From: Xanthomonas campestris pv. phormiicola
GTDB taxonomy: Bacteria; Pseudomonadota; Gammaproteobacteria; Xanthomonadales; Xanthomonadaceae
Length of the DNA: 64,000 bases
NCBI GenBank assembly: GCA_025666215.1
Contig: CP102593.1
Span: forward strand, 1,191,001-1,255,000
Reading direction: 5' to 3'
Each line of letters opens with the position of its first letter. Positions within the stretch are counted from its first letter, which is position 1. The translations under genes were made by a program, and so were the position numbers. The notes under the pieces are model-generated. The model did no database searches. It saw nothing but the letters and a program-made list of their open reading frames with translations, and had not been told where the DNA came from. Of the stretch, positions 9,401-17,408 are shown in pieces.

Positions 9401-9619
9401 GAGCAGGCGGTGGTGGAGGCCTGCGCGGTGCGCGCGCCGCCGATCGTGCTGACCGGGCTGGCGGCGATGCTCGGCGCCTTCTTCATCCTCGACGATCCGA
9501 TCTTCAACGGCCTGGCGGTGGCGCTGATCTTCGGCATCCTGATCAGTACCGCACTGACCCTGCTGGTGATCCCGCTGCTGTACTACCCGTTGGCGCGCCG
9601 CGCCGCCAAGGTGGCGTGA
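6401..9619 (+). CDS. RND family efflux transporter permease
   Basis: A 1072-residue inner-membrane RND pump. The N-terminus carries the first membrane helix (LTPLLALLGLLLGLAAVAITP) and then EEPQIDV; TM4 has the proton-relay motif GILVDDAIVVVEN; the second-half repeat is SMIGMIALAGIIVRNSILLVDFI. Two large periplasmic loops separate the membrane bundles. Together with the adjacent adaptor it forms an efflux pair that uses proton motive force. It is closer to the heterogeneous RND permeases annotated for drugs or small molecules than to CzcA, as no heavy-metal methionine/histidine cluster is evident. The neighbouring BigR operon suggests a possible link to sulfide or redox stress, which is inference. 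Confidence 0.9.
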   Translation: MAARLGVSGRLAAAFQANPLTPLLALLGLLLGLAAVAITPREEEPQIDVTMATVSVAFAGADAREVEQLLSTPLEQKLAEIEGVKHVYSVSRPGQALLTVEFQVGVPRQAALVRLYNQVYSNLDALPQGMGVGTPLIKPKGIDDVPVMAVTLWSDDPQRSAVDLGEVAHTLESELKRIPGTRDIYSIGAPQRVLTLTLDPARLAAYGLTVSDLSQSLQAANAVRQLGERIGGGRAVPVAAGTFLADADTVAALVIGVHDGQPLHLRDVAQVRAGADLPGSYVWYGAPAARGGPAQGRAPAVTLAIAKQPGSDAAAITRAVAARLQQLRGETIPQGVHAEVTRDYGASADAKAAKLIHKLVFATGSVVLLVLFALGWREASVVGSAVVLTLALTLFASWAMGFTLNRVSLFALIFSIGILVDDAIVVVENIHRHMRAGGKTLREAIPPAVDEVGGPTILATFTVIAALMPMAFVSGLMGPYMRPIPINASVGMLLSLAVALIVTPWLSLKLLARHAPAAAGADSATASASPRLQRLFSRLLHPFLAPERGARRRGWLFAGIAALLLLAVSLVGLQWVVMKMLPFDDKSELQIVVDLPEGSTLQDTDALLAELSGVLDRTPDVHDYQGYAGTSAPVNFNGLVRQYYLRSGNNVGDLQVNLVDKHLRTRHSHAIARALRPELAAIARRHGAALKVVEVPPGPPVLAPLVAEVYGPDYARSRQLGLALERRFLRTPNVVDVDTSVESAATREVIVVDRVRAARLGVTQSAIADALAASVQGVDATWLHDGASKYPQPVRLRLAAADQAGVARMLALQVRGGDGQLVPLSELVAVQRLPWDGAISHKDLRPVVYVTGDEAGRLDSPLYGMFDLVGQLRRQRVGGQAVAQSFIAQPLDSGDFAVKWDGEWQITYETFRDMGIAYAVGLLLIYLLVVAQFRSYLVPLVIMAPIPLTVIGVLPGHALLGAQFTATSMIGMIALAGIIVRNSILLVDFIGQALAQGRSAEQAVVEACAVRAPPIVLTGLAAMLGAFFILDDPIFNGLAVALIFGILISTALTLLVIPLLYYPLARRAAKVA

Positions 9620-9719
9620 GCGAGATGCGCATGTGCGTCCACGCGGTCTTTGCGGCGCCGGCGTAGAGTCGGCATTCCCCCCTGTCTGCGTCACTGGAGA
9701 CCTGCATGAGGAGTTCTGC

Positions 9720-10199
9720 ATGAGCATCGGCGATCCGATCCGCGTCACCCTCGAACAGTAGGCGGATTTCGCGTTCCGCATCCAGTTCGACGAAACCGAT
9801 CTGGCGCCGTGGCTGGGCGACGAGACCGCGCCGCTGGGCCACGAGCGCGGGCCCAATCCCTCGCGGATTCTATTGGCGAGCATCGCCAACTGCCTGGCCG
9901 CCAGCCTGCTGTTCGCGCTGCGCAAGTTCAAGAACGATCCGGTCGGGGTGGTCGCGCACATCACCGCCACACCGATGCGCAACGCGGACGGCTTCTGGCG
10001 CATTCCGCAGGCGTCGGTGGAGCTGCAGTTGCCCGACGGCAACCAGGACTACGCGCAGCTGCAGCGCATCCTCGACCAGTTCGAACAGTTCTGCGTGGTC
10101 ACCCAGAGCGTGCGCCAGGGCATCGATGTGCAGGTCACGGTCAAGGACGCGCAGGGCAATGTGCTGCTCGGCGACAAGAGCATCGAGGCCGGCGCGTGA
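9720..10199 (+). pseudogene. OsmC-like protein gene interrupted by in-frame TAG
   Basis: Translation from the ATG at 9720 gives MSIGDPIRVTLEQ and then a TAG at 9759-9761. The frame stays open after the stop for another 145 codons. That part resembles the OsmC/Ohr-like fold: LGHERGPNPSRILLASIANCLAASLLFALRKF has the conserved cysteine position, and a second Cys falls in FEQFCVVTQSVRQGI. A CAG-to-TAG change at codon 14 is the simplest explanation. Downstream initiation at a TTG (9873) could yield only a shortened product missing the N-terminal strands. Its end overlaps the trxC start. A sequencing error cannot be excluded. Confidence 0.75.
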
Positions 10200-10633
10200 G
10201 CGATCCGCTGCACATCGCCTGCCCGCACTGCCAGGCGCTGAACCGGGTGCCGGGCGAACGCCTGGCGGCGGCGCCGCAATGCGGGCGTTGCCACCGTGCG
10301 CTGTTCGTCGGCGCGCCGGTCGCGTTGACCGCGGACACCTTCGCCGCCCATGCCGAGCGCAGCGACATTTCGCTGCTGGTGGACTTCTGGGCGCCGTGGT
10401 GCGGCCCGTGCCGGACCATGGCACCGCAGTTCGAGGCGGCCGCCGCGCAACTGGAACCGCGCATGCGCCTGGGCAAGCTGGACACCGAGGCGCAGCCGGC
10501 GCTGGCGGGGCGCTTCGGCATCCGCAGCATTCCGACCCTGGCCCTGTTGCGGCATGGCCGCGAACTGGCGCGGCACAGCGGTGCGATGGGTGTCGCCGAC
10601 ATCGTGCGCTGGGCGCGGACGAACGCGGGTTAG
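10196..10633 (+). CDS. trxC: Thioredoxin 2 (TrxC), zinc-ribbon thioredoxin
   Basis: A 145-residue cytoplasmic thioredoxin with an N-terminal zinc ribbon (CPHC near residues 9-12 and CGRC near 29-32) and the catalytic site WCGPC in VDFWAPWCGPCRTMAPQF. The cis-proline loop is IRSIPTL. This layout is specific to TrxC/Trx2, which reduces disulfides under oxidative stress. The GTG start overlaps the stop of the OsmC-like gene, so the two were probably one oxidative-stress transcript before the OsmC gene gained its stop. Confidence 0.92.
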   Translation: MSDPLHIACPHCQALNRVPGERLAAAPQCGRCHRALFVGAPVALTADTFAAHAERSDISLLVDFWAPWCGPCRTMAPQFEAAAAQLEPRMRLGKLDTEAQPALAGRFGIRSIPTLALLRHGRELARHSGAMGVADIVRWARTNAG

Positions 10634-10671
10634 CGTCGTTTCCATGGGCAAAACGAATCCGGCCCCGAATC

Positions 10672-10741
10672 CTGTAGGGGCCGCTTCAGCCGCGACAGGA
10701 TCTATCGGCAATGCCTGCCGCGGCTGAAGCCGCTCCTGCAA
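10672..10741. repeat. Dispersed palindromic repeat, copy 2
   Basis: Two inverted arms, GCCGCTTCAGCCGCG (10680-10694) and a partner near 10719-10733, match at 14 of 15 positions and flank a spacer with CAGGATCTATCGGCAATGCCTG. It lies between the convergent genes trxC and the S1/P1 nuclease, where it could act as a bidirectional terminator or transcript stabiliser. It is related to copies near 118 and 38,761. Confidence 0.65.
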
Positions 10742-10759
10742 AAAAGCAGAAGCCGCGCG

Positions 10760-11572
10760 CTACTTCCCCAGCGCAGCGTTCAACGTCGCCGCCAGGTCCG
10801 CGCCGGCCTGGCGCAGTTGCGCCTCGGCGACCGGGCGCCAGGTCGCCACGTAGTCGGCCGGCAGCTTGGCGCCGGGCGGGTAGAAACCCGGGCGCAGCAT
10901 GATCCGGCACGAGGCTTCGGCCCAGGCCGCGGCCGGCGGCGGCAGCGCGCTGCCGGCCGGCGAGGGGGCCGGCAGCGGTTGCGCCTGCAGCTGCGCCAGG
11001 TAGTGCGCCTCGTCCAGACCGCGGCTGCGCAGCAGGCCGCTGTCCCACAGCGAATGCAGGTTGCTGCCCTTGCCCTCGAACTGGATCTGGAACGTGTTGG
11101 CGCCCTTGTCGTGGGCGTAGCCGGCGTGCAGCGGCTGCTGGATGTCGCCGGCGAAATGCACCACGAACTTCAGCGCCTCGGTCCGTGCCGCCTGCGGCTG
11201 GCTGCGGTCGGCGAGGATCGCGGCCTGGCGGCGCAGCGCCTCGATCGCGCAGTTGCCGTCGGGACAGTCGCGGGTCTGCTGGTAATGGCATTGGGCTTCG
11301 CCGAGGTTGACGTAGTGCCAGGGGCCGGTGCGCTTGCCCATGTCCGGGTTGCTTTCGCGCAACTGGTCGGCCCAGTTGGCGACGCCGGCCAGGGTCGGCT
11401 CGGGTTCGCCCTGCAGCAGCAGCTGCACTTGTGCGCGTGCCTGCGGGGTGAGTTGGGTATCGGCGAGATCGGCGACCAGGCGATGGCCCAGCGGGCCCCA
11501 GGCGAAGGCGGCGGACGGCGCGGCGGCCAGCGCCGCGGCGAGCGCGGCGGAAACGAACAGAGAGGATTTCAT
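10760..11572 (-). CDS. Exported S1/P1-type nuclease
   Basis: A 270-residue secreted nuclease. The signal peptide ends at PSAAFA, so mature residue 1 is Trp, which in P1 nuclease is a zinc ligand through its free amino group. The zinc set appears complete: WGPLGH at the N-terminus, NWADQLRE, GPWHYVN, VHFAGDIQQPLH and HSLWDSG. The enzyme would cleave single-stranded DNA and RNA (and 3'-nucleotides) outside the inner membrane. Its products could feed the nucleoside and purine genes at the right end of the window; this link is inferred. It is monocistronic and convergent with trxC. Confidence 0.92.
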   Translation of the reverse strand: MKSSLFVSAALAAALAAAPSAAFAWGPLGHRLVADLADTQLTPQARAQVQLLLQGEPEPTLAGVANWADQLRESNPDMGKRTGPWHYVNLGEAQCHYQQTRDCPDGNCAIEALRRQAAILADRSQPQAARTEALKFVVHFAGDIQQPLHAGYAHDKGANTFQIQFEGKGSNLHSLWDSGLLRSRGLDEAHYLAQLQAQPLPAPSPAGSALPPPAAAWAEASCRIMLRPGFYPPGAKLPADYVATWRPVAEAQLRQAGADLAATLNAALGK

Positions 11573-11678
11573 GCGCCGATTCTAGCCGGCGCCGATGACG
11601 CTGCCATGGCCGCGGCAACGCGCCGTTGCGCAACCGCTAAGCCTCGCCCGCGCGGGCGAGGCCTGCAGCCGCGGCGGA

Positions 11679-12299
11679 TCAGAAGTAAAGCAGGTAGGCG
11701 AGGCCGTAGGTGATGGGATCGAGCTTGGCCTTGCCGAGCTTGCCGCTGTCCACTTCCACATCGCTGCGCATGCTGGTCCAGCGCGCGTCCACGCGCAGCG
11801 CGCTGCGCTCGCCGATGGCGAAGTCCACGCCGGCATGCACGGCCGGGCCGACACTGTCCTTGAACTTGACGTCGTCGCGGGAGAACGCGCCCTTGCCGTC
11901 GGCGCCCAGGAAGGTGGTGTAGTTGAGGCCGACGCCGACGAACGGGGAGATGTCGCCGTTGCCGTTGAAGTGGTACTGCAGCGAGAGCGTCGGCGACAGC
12001 GCCCAGGCGCTGCCGATATCGCCGCCCTGTTCCAGGCCGATCTTCTGCTGCCCGACCAGGGTCTGGATCTCCACGCCGAGGTTGCCGCGGAAGAAGTATT
12101 CGTAGCTGAACGAGAGCGCCGGTGCGGTGTCGGCGCTGAAACGCTGCTCGCTGCCGCTCAGGGTGCCGTTGGAGGAGCCGGGCACCATGCCGTGGATGCC
12201 GTAGCTGGTGGTGAAGTGGCCGGCCGACTGCGCCGCGGCGGGCAGGGCGATGGCGGCAAGGGCGGCGACGGCGAGACGGCGGAACAGGCGTGGCTTCAT
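11679..12299 (-). CDS. OmpW family outer-membrane protein (paralog 1)
   Basis: A 206-residue outer-membrane beta-barrel protein. It has a signal peptide ending ALPAAAQ, then alternating amphipathic strands and the OmpW-typical YHFNGNGDISPFVGVGLNYTTF and SVGPAVHAGVDFAIGERSALRVDARW. It ends in an aromatic residue (YLLYF), as barrel proteins do for Bam recognition. An adjacent gene on the same strand encodes a clear paralog, giving a tandem duplication. OmpW forms a small hydrophobic channel; the ligand here is unknown. Confidence 0.88.
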   Translation of the reverse strand: MKPRLFRRLAVAALAAIALPAAAQSAGHFTTSYGIHGMVPGSSNGTLSGSEQRFSADTAPALSFSYEYFFRGNLGVEIQTLVGQQKIGLEQGGDIGSAWALSPTLSLQYHFNGNGDISPFVGVGLNYTTFLGADGKGAFSRDDVKFKDSVGPAVHAGVDFAIGERSALRVDARWTSMRSDVEVDSGKLGKAKLDPITYGLAYLLYF

Positions 12300-12415
12300 T
12301 GGGGACCCCGGTGACGGCGAATGGGCGGATGCGAATCCCGGTGTCGGCCCGGCGGCGACCGATCCACATCCTTGTGGAGCGTAGTCTGCCAGAGAAGCGC
12401 GGCGCCCGCGCAGCC

Positions 12416-13045
12416 TCAGAACTTCATCACATAGGCCAGGCCGTACACCAGCGGATCGATGTGCGCGGTGCCCATGCTGGCACCGTCGACCTTGACCTTG
12501 CTGTCGATGTCGGCCCAGCGCAGGTCCACCCGCAGCGCCGACTTGTCGGTGAGCGCGACGTCCACGCCGACGTGCGCGGCCAGGCCCCAGGAATCTTCCA
12601 GCTTGAGCTTGGTGCCGGCCAGCGCGCCGGTGGTGTCCTCGCTGAAGAAGGTGGTGTAGTTGATGCCGGCGCCGACGAACGGGGACAGCTTGCCGGCGCT
12701 GTTGAAGTGGTACTGCAGCGAGACCACCGGCGGCAGCTGCTTGGTGCTGCCGACCTTGCCGACGCCCTTGACGTCGATGTCGTGCTTGAACGGCAGCGCG
12801 GCCAGCACCTCGATGCCCAGGTCCTGGTGCACGAAGTATTCGAAGGTGACGGTCGGCTTGATGTCGCTGCCGATGCTCAGCGGCAGGGTGCCGCCGGCCA
12901 GCTTGCCGTTGTCGGACTTCGGGTTGACCTGGTGGGCGCCGATGCCCACGGTCCAGTCGCCCTGCGACTGCGCCAGCGCCGGCAAGGCGCACAGCGCGAG
13001 GGCGGCCGCCAGGCCGGACAGCAGGAGAGGGGAGGTCTTGCGCAT
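12416..13045 (-). CDS. OmpW family outer-membrane protein (paralog 2)
   Basis: A 209-residue barrel protein with signal peptide ending ALPALAQ. The segments VSLQYHFNSAGKLSPFVGAGINYTTF and SWGLAAHVGVDVALTDKSALRVDLRW align with the neighbouring paralog and with OmpW. The N-terminal WTVGIGAHQVNPKSDNG is the classic OmpW start. Its own 5' region and the 116-bp gap to the next gene suggest it may be transcribed with or without the second copy. Confidence 0.9.
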   Translation of the reverse strand: MRKTSPLLLSGLAAALALCALPALAQSQGDWTVGIGAHQVNPKSDNGKLAGGTLPLSIGSDIKPTVTFEYFVHQDLGIEVLAALPFKHDIDVKGVGKVGSTKQLPPVVSLQYHFNSAGKLSPFVGAGINYTTFFSEDTTGALAGTKLKLEDSWGLAAHVGVDVALTDKSALRVDLRWADIDSKVKVDGASMGTAHIDPLVYGLAYVMKF

Positions 13046-13160
13046 GATGGGCGTCTCGTTTGGGTGTGGGCGCAGTGTCCTGCCGGCGTCGCCGCGCCGC
13101 CTTGATCCTGATCAAACGCGTCGACTGCGCGTGCCGGGCGCGATGCGGCCAGCCTGATAG

Positions 13161-14216
<1,056 letters not shown>

Positions 14217-14233
14217 GCCGCCGCGCCGCCCAC

Positions 14234-14261
14234 AAAAAAAGCGCCCTCGGGCGCTTTTTTT
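14234..14261 (+). terminator. Rho-independent terminator after gap
   Basis: A GCGCCC-TC-GGGCGC hairpin with a preceding A-run and a following T-run. The flanking A and T runs can pair, so it may also stop transcription coming from the opposite strand. Confidence 0.9.
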
Positions 14262-14290
14262 ATGCTTGCCGGGTGGCGCCGGCGCTGCGA

Positions 14291-14749
14291 TCACTCGGCT
14301 TCGATGCGCATGTCCTCGCCGCTGCCGGTGACCTTGACCCGGCTGCCGACCGCCAGCCCGGCCACTTCGGCGCTGGGCTTGGACACCACCGTCTGCGACT
14401 TGTTGTCGAAGCGGATCTTCACCATGTAGTGCGCGGCCGGGCCGTTGCCGGCGATCTTGGCGCCCACGGTTTCGCCGGCGGCGGTGCCGGCCGCTGCCGC
14501 GGTGACGACGCCGGTCGAACTTTTGCTCTTGAGGCCCAGGAAGCCGCCTGCCAGGCCGCCGAGGTTGGCGGCCGCCTTGGTGATGGTCTTGGTCCTTTCC
14601 GGCACGTCGGTGTTCTTGTTCTCGATTGGCTCCAGCGCCAGGATCTCGCCGTGGCGCGGACCGGCGGCCAGCGCCGGCACGGCCAGCGCCAGCAGCGTCA
14701 ATGCGATCGCCGACCAGGCGAGACGGGCGAGTGAATTCTTTGCGCTCAT
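14291..14749 (-). CDS. Exported glycine-zipper-like protein
   Basis: A 152-residue protein with a Sec signal peptide (LAWSAIALTLLALAVPALAAG). A Gly/Ala-rich stretch around residues 65-100, with LGGLAGGFLGLKSKSSTGVV and AAGTAAGETVGAK, resembles the glycine zippers of SlyB/17-kDa surface-antigen relatives. A C-terminal segment (YMVKIRFDNKSQTVV...GSRVKVTG) fits a small beta domain of that family. No lipobox cysteine is present, so it is probably a periplasmic or outer-membrane-associated protein. The precise role is unknown. Confidence 0.65.
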   Translation of the reverse strand: MSAKNSLARLAWSAIALTLLALAVPALAAGPRHGEILALEPIENKNTDVPERTKTITKAAANLGGLAGGFLGLKSKSSTGVVTAAAAGTAAGETVGAKIAGNGPAAHYMVKIRFDNKSQTVVSKPSAEVAGLAVGSRVKVTGSGEDMRIEAE

Positions 14750-14800
14750 CGGATGTTCCCCTGTTTTGTACGAATCGAAAGCCGGCAACAAGCGCGGCGA

Positions 14801-15286
14801 CTATTTCTTCTTCTTCGGCCGGCCCCAGCTGCGGATATACGGCTGGCACTTGCTGCCGGCGAAATCGTAGCGGGTGATGATGCCTTCGGCATCGGCGACG
14901 AAGGTGATCTCGCAGTGGTGCTCGGCCGGCACGAAAGTGGTCTGGCTGTGCTCGTTCTGCTCGAAGATCGGGGTGGGCGCGACGCCGTTGCCGCCGCCGA
15001 CCATGCCGACCACCCCACCCTGCGTAGTCCAATAGTCGGTGCGGTAGTGCGCTTCGGTGCCGAAGTTGTAGGTGTAGGCGGTTTCGTGGGTCTGCGTGTT
15101 TTCCGCGGTGTACAGGCCGCGGTCCACCGGCCACTGCATCATCAGTTCGCTGGCGTCGTGGCCGAGCCAGCTGCGGGCGATGTCTTCGGGACTGCCGAAC
15201 ATGTCGGCCGATGCCAGCGGCGCGGCGCCAAGCAGCGCCAGGGCGCACAGCGCGCGCAGCACATGGGAGCGAAGCTGAGTGGGCAT
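14801..15286 (-). CDS. Exported protein of unknown function
   Basis: A 161-residue protein with a signal peptide ending APLASA. Segments such as MFGSPEDIARSWLGHDASELMM and HHCEITFVADAEGIITRYDF recall small proteins in which a strand pattern ends in a C..G..DF motif, as in some SmpA/OmlA-like proteins. The C-terminus is a short lysine tail (RPKKKK). Two cysteines (in HHCEITF and GSKCQPY) may form a periplasmic disulfide. I do not recognise a specific family. Confidence 0.6.
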   Translation of the reverse strand: MPTQLRSHVLRALCALALLGAAPLASADMFGSPEDIARSWLGHDASELMMQWPVDRGLYTAENTQTHETAYTYNFGTEAHYRTDYWTTQGGVVGMVGGGNGVAPTPIFEQNEHSQTTFVPAEHHCEITFVADAEGIITRYDFAGSKCQPYIRSWGRPKKKK

Positions 15287-15540
15287 TGCGGTACGTCCTT
15301 GCGGTGGGGCGGCGACGCCGGATCCATGCGTTGCACGGTAGAGTCCCGTGCCGCGCTGGCGCGATTTCTACCATGCCCGACGGGCGCCGGCAAGGGCTGC
15401 GTCGGGCATGCCGCCATGCCGTTCGGGCGTGGACATCGGCGGCCACGCGTGCACTAATGCGACACCGGCCAGCGGATGTTCCCGCGCTGGCATGACAGGC
15501 GATGGACAGGGGGCACTCAATGGATGCAAGGAGCGAAAAG

Positions 15541-16014
15541 ATGCAGATCAAGCATGTATGGACGGGAGCCCTGGTGCTGGCCGTGGCGATGGCGGCCGCG
15601 CTGCCGATGCAGGCGCTGGCGAAGAAGCAGAGCGGCACGCCGAGCTGGATGAACGCCGATGGCGAAGTCACCAATTCCTCGCAGGTCGAGGCCGGCTACG
15701 GCGAGACCGTCAAGGGCGTCAACGATTACGAAGGCGAGATCACCGGCAAGCCGGCACCCGGCAGCAAGTTCACCCAGCTCAAGATCGGCATGCCGATGAA
15801 GCAGGTGACCGACCTGATCGGCGAACCCACCGACCAGGGGTCCTACGTGACCGGCAAGGCCTTCATTCCGTTCTTCTACGGCGGCGACCGCTACCGCTAC
15901 GAACTGGCCTACAAGGGCCAGGGCCGCCTGGTGTTCGCCGGCAAGTCGATGGGCAGCGGCGGCAACCTGATCTGGATCATCCACAACAAGAACGACAGCG
16001 GCTACCGCGAATAA
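15541..16014 (+). CDS. Exported SmpA/OmlA-like (BamE fold) protein
   Basis: A 157-residue protein with signal peptide ending MQALAK. The core, FTQLKIGMPMKQVTDLIGEPTDQ then a short strand and YRYELAYKGQGRLVF, is the SmpA/OmlA motif in which G-M-x-x-x-x-V-x-x-x-x-G-x-P defines the turn. The start at 15541 is supported by AAGGAG about 6 bp upstream; an upstream ATG in frame would add only 13 residues. There is no lipobox, so it is not BamE itself. It is monocistronic, with a strong terminator downstream. Confidence 0.75.
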   Translation: MQIKHVWTGALVLAVAMAAALPMQALAKKQSGTPSWMNADGEVTNSSQVEAGYGETVKGVNDYEGEITGKPAPGSKFTQLKIGMPMKQVTDLIGEPTDQGSYVTGKAFIPFFYGGDRYRYELAYKGQGRLVFAGKSMGSGGNLIWIIHNKNDSGYRE

Positions 16015-16029
16015 GCGCTGGCCGAGCAG

Positions 16030-16062
16030 AGCCCGGGCCGCGTCGCGCGCCCGGGCTTTTTT
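16030..16062 (+). terminator. Rho-independent terminator
   Basis: AGCCCGGG (16030-16037) pairs with CCCGGGCT (16050-16057), followed by a run of six T. It lies between two convergent genes. Confidence 0.88.
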
Positions 16063-16091
16063 GTGGCTGCATGCCGGCCATGCGCCGGCCG

Positions 16092-17168
16092 CTACAGCGC
16101 CTGCAAAATCAGCGAATGCCAGCCGGTGCGGTAGGTTTCGTAGCCGGGCGAGGCCGCATGCGCGATGCAGTGCGGGCGTCCGTCGAGATCGCCCAGCAGC
16201 GCGCCGCGCGGTTGCTTGAACAACGCGTCGCGGCCGGGGAATTCGATCCGCTCCTGCAGCATGCGCCCGGCCGAATCGGCCAGCACCTGGCCGCGTTGGT
16301 CGACGATGCACACCCGGCTGCGGCCCCATTCCTGCTCCGACAGCGGCGTGCGTTGCACCACCGTCTGCGCCAGCGCGTCCCAGCGGAACACGATGCCGAG
16401 CACGCCCAGCACGCGCCCGTCGACGCGGCCGCCGTCGCGCACCGTGCACGAGTACACCAGCACGCGTTCGCCGTCGGCCAGGGCGCTGGCGTGCACGTCC
16501 TGGAAGCCGAATTCCTCGCCGCTGCGGGTACGCGTGGCGTCTTCGAACCAGGCCTGCGCGGAGACGTCGCTGCCGGCCGAGGCGTACTGCTGCGGCCGGC
16601 CGTTGGCGAGGATGCGGCCGTCGGTACCGGCCAGCACCAGGTCGAAGTACACGGTGTACGAATCCAGGATCTGGCCCATGCGCCGCGACGCGTAGGCGAG
16701 TTCGTCGCCGCCGCGGCCAGGGCGCGCGGCGGCGACGATGGCCGCGTCGGTCGCCCACCAGCGCACGTCGCAGCTGCGTTCGTAGAGGTTGCGGTCGATC
16801 AGGTCGATGTTGCTCAGCGCCAGTTCGCTCAGGCGCGTGCGGCGCACGTCGTCCTCCAGCCGCTGCAAGGTGTGGCGCATGTCGGCGCTGGTGCCGGCGG
16901 CGACCTTGTCCAGATCCTGGGTGGCATCGGCCACGCGCCGCGACAGCACGTCCATTTCCTGCGCGATGACGCTGAAGCCGCGTCCGGCCTGGCCGATCCG
17001 GGCCGATTCGATGCGTGCATTCATCGAGATCACGTGGGTGGTGCGGTTGATCTCGTCGATGCGCTGCAACGAACCGCGCAGCTGTCCGAGCAGTTGGTCG
17101 GACAGGCCGACCACGGAACGGATATGGTCGTCGATGCCTGCTTCGGTGGGTTGGGCTGGCAGGTTCAT
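16092..17168 (-). CDS. Soluble methyl-accepting chemotaxis-like protein with C-terminal Cache-like domain
   Basis: A 358-residue protein with no membrane segment. Residues about 20-95 carry the chemoreceptor signalling hairpin: VISMNARIESARIGQAGRGF and SVIAQEMDVLSRRV match the CheA/CheW-contact consensus. The remainder (about 135-355) resembles a Cache/PDC-type sensor: DSYTVYFDLVLAGTDGRILAN, AWFEDATRTRSG, YSCTVRDGGRVDGRVLGVLG and VCIVDQRGQVLADS. In ordinary receptors the Cache domain is N-terminal and periplasmic, so the order is reversed and the sensor is cytoplasmic here. The methylation helices are mostly missing. A role in taxis or in another CheA-like pathway is inferred. Confidence 0.8.
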   Translation of the reverse strand: MNLPAQPTEAGIDDHIRSVVGLSDQLLGQLRGSLQRIDEINRTTHVISMNARIESARIGQAGRGFSVIAQEMDVLSRRVADATQDLDKVAAGTSADMRHTLQRLEDDVRRTRLSELALSNIDLIDRNLYERSCDVRWWATDAAIVAAARPGRGGDELAYASRRMGQILDSYTVYFDLVLAGTDGRILANGRPQQYASAGSDVSAQAWFEDATRTRSGEEFGFQDVHASALADGERVLVYSCTVRDGGRVDGRVLGVLGIVFRWDALAQTVVQRTPLSEQEWGRSRVCIVDQRGQVLADSAGRMLQERIEFPGRDALFKQPRGALLGDLDGRPHCIAHAASPGYETYRTGWHSLILQAL

Positions 17169-17408
17169 TGGTGCTGTCGGTGGGAGGGGAGGGAACAGCG
17201 GACGCAACGTGGGATAAGGGGGGTAACGGCCGCAAATGCATCGGCTTTAGCGCCGATTCTGGCGGCTCCATTCGCTGCGATGCGTTGCCGCGCCTGGCTT
17301 GCGCCGCCGCCGGCGCGGCCGAACTCGTCTACCATCTGCCCCAGGACCGGCGCCGCCGGACCATTGGTACGCCGCCCAGCGCCGTGCCGGCTTGGGCATG
17401 GAGTCCGG

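Noticed and set aside
6218..10042. Very long minus-strand open frame opposite the RND pump
   Set aside because: It is a shadow of the pump gene; histidine/arginine/glutamine-rich with no domains. Similar long antisense frames over xdhA/xdhB, the DUF2339 gene and the TpsA gene were rejected for the same reason.
10730..10745. TGCAAAAAA near the palindromic repeat as another purine dyad
   Set aside because: It lacks the second arm and lies between convergent genes inside a repeat.
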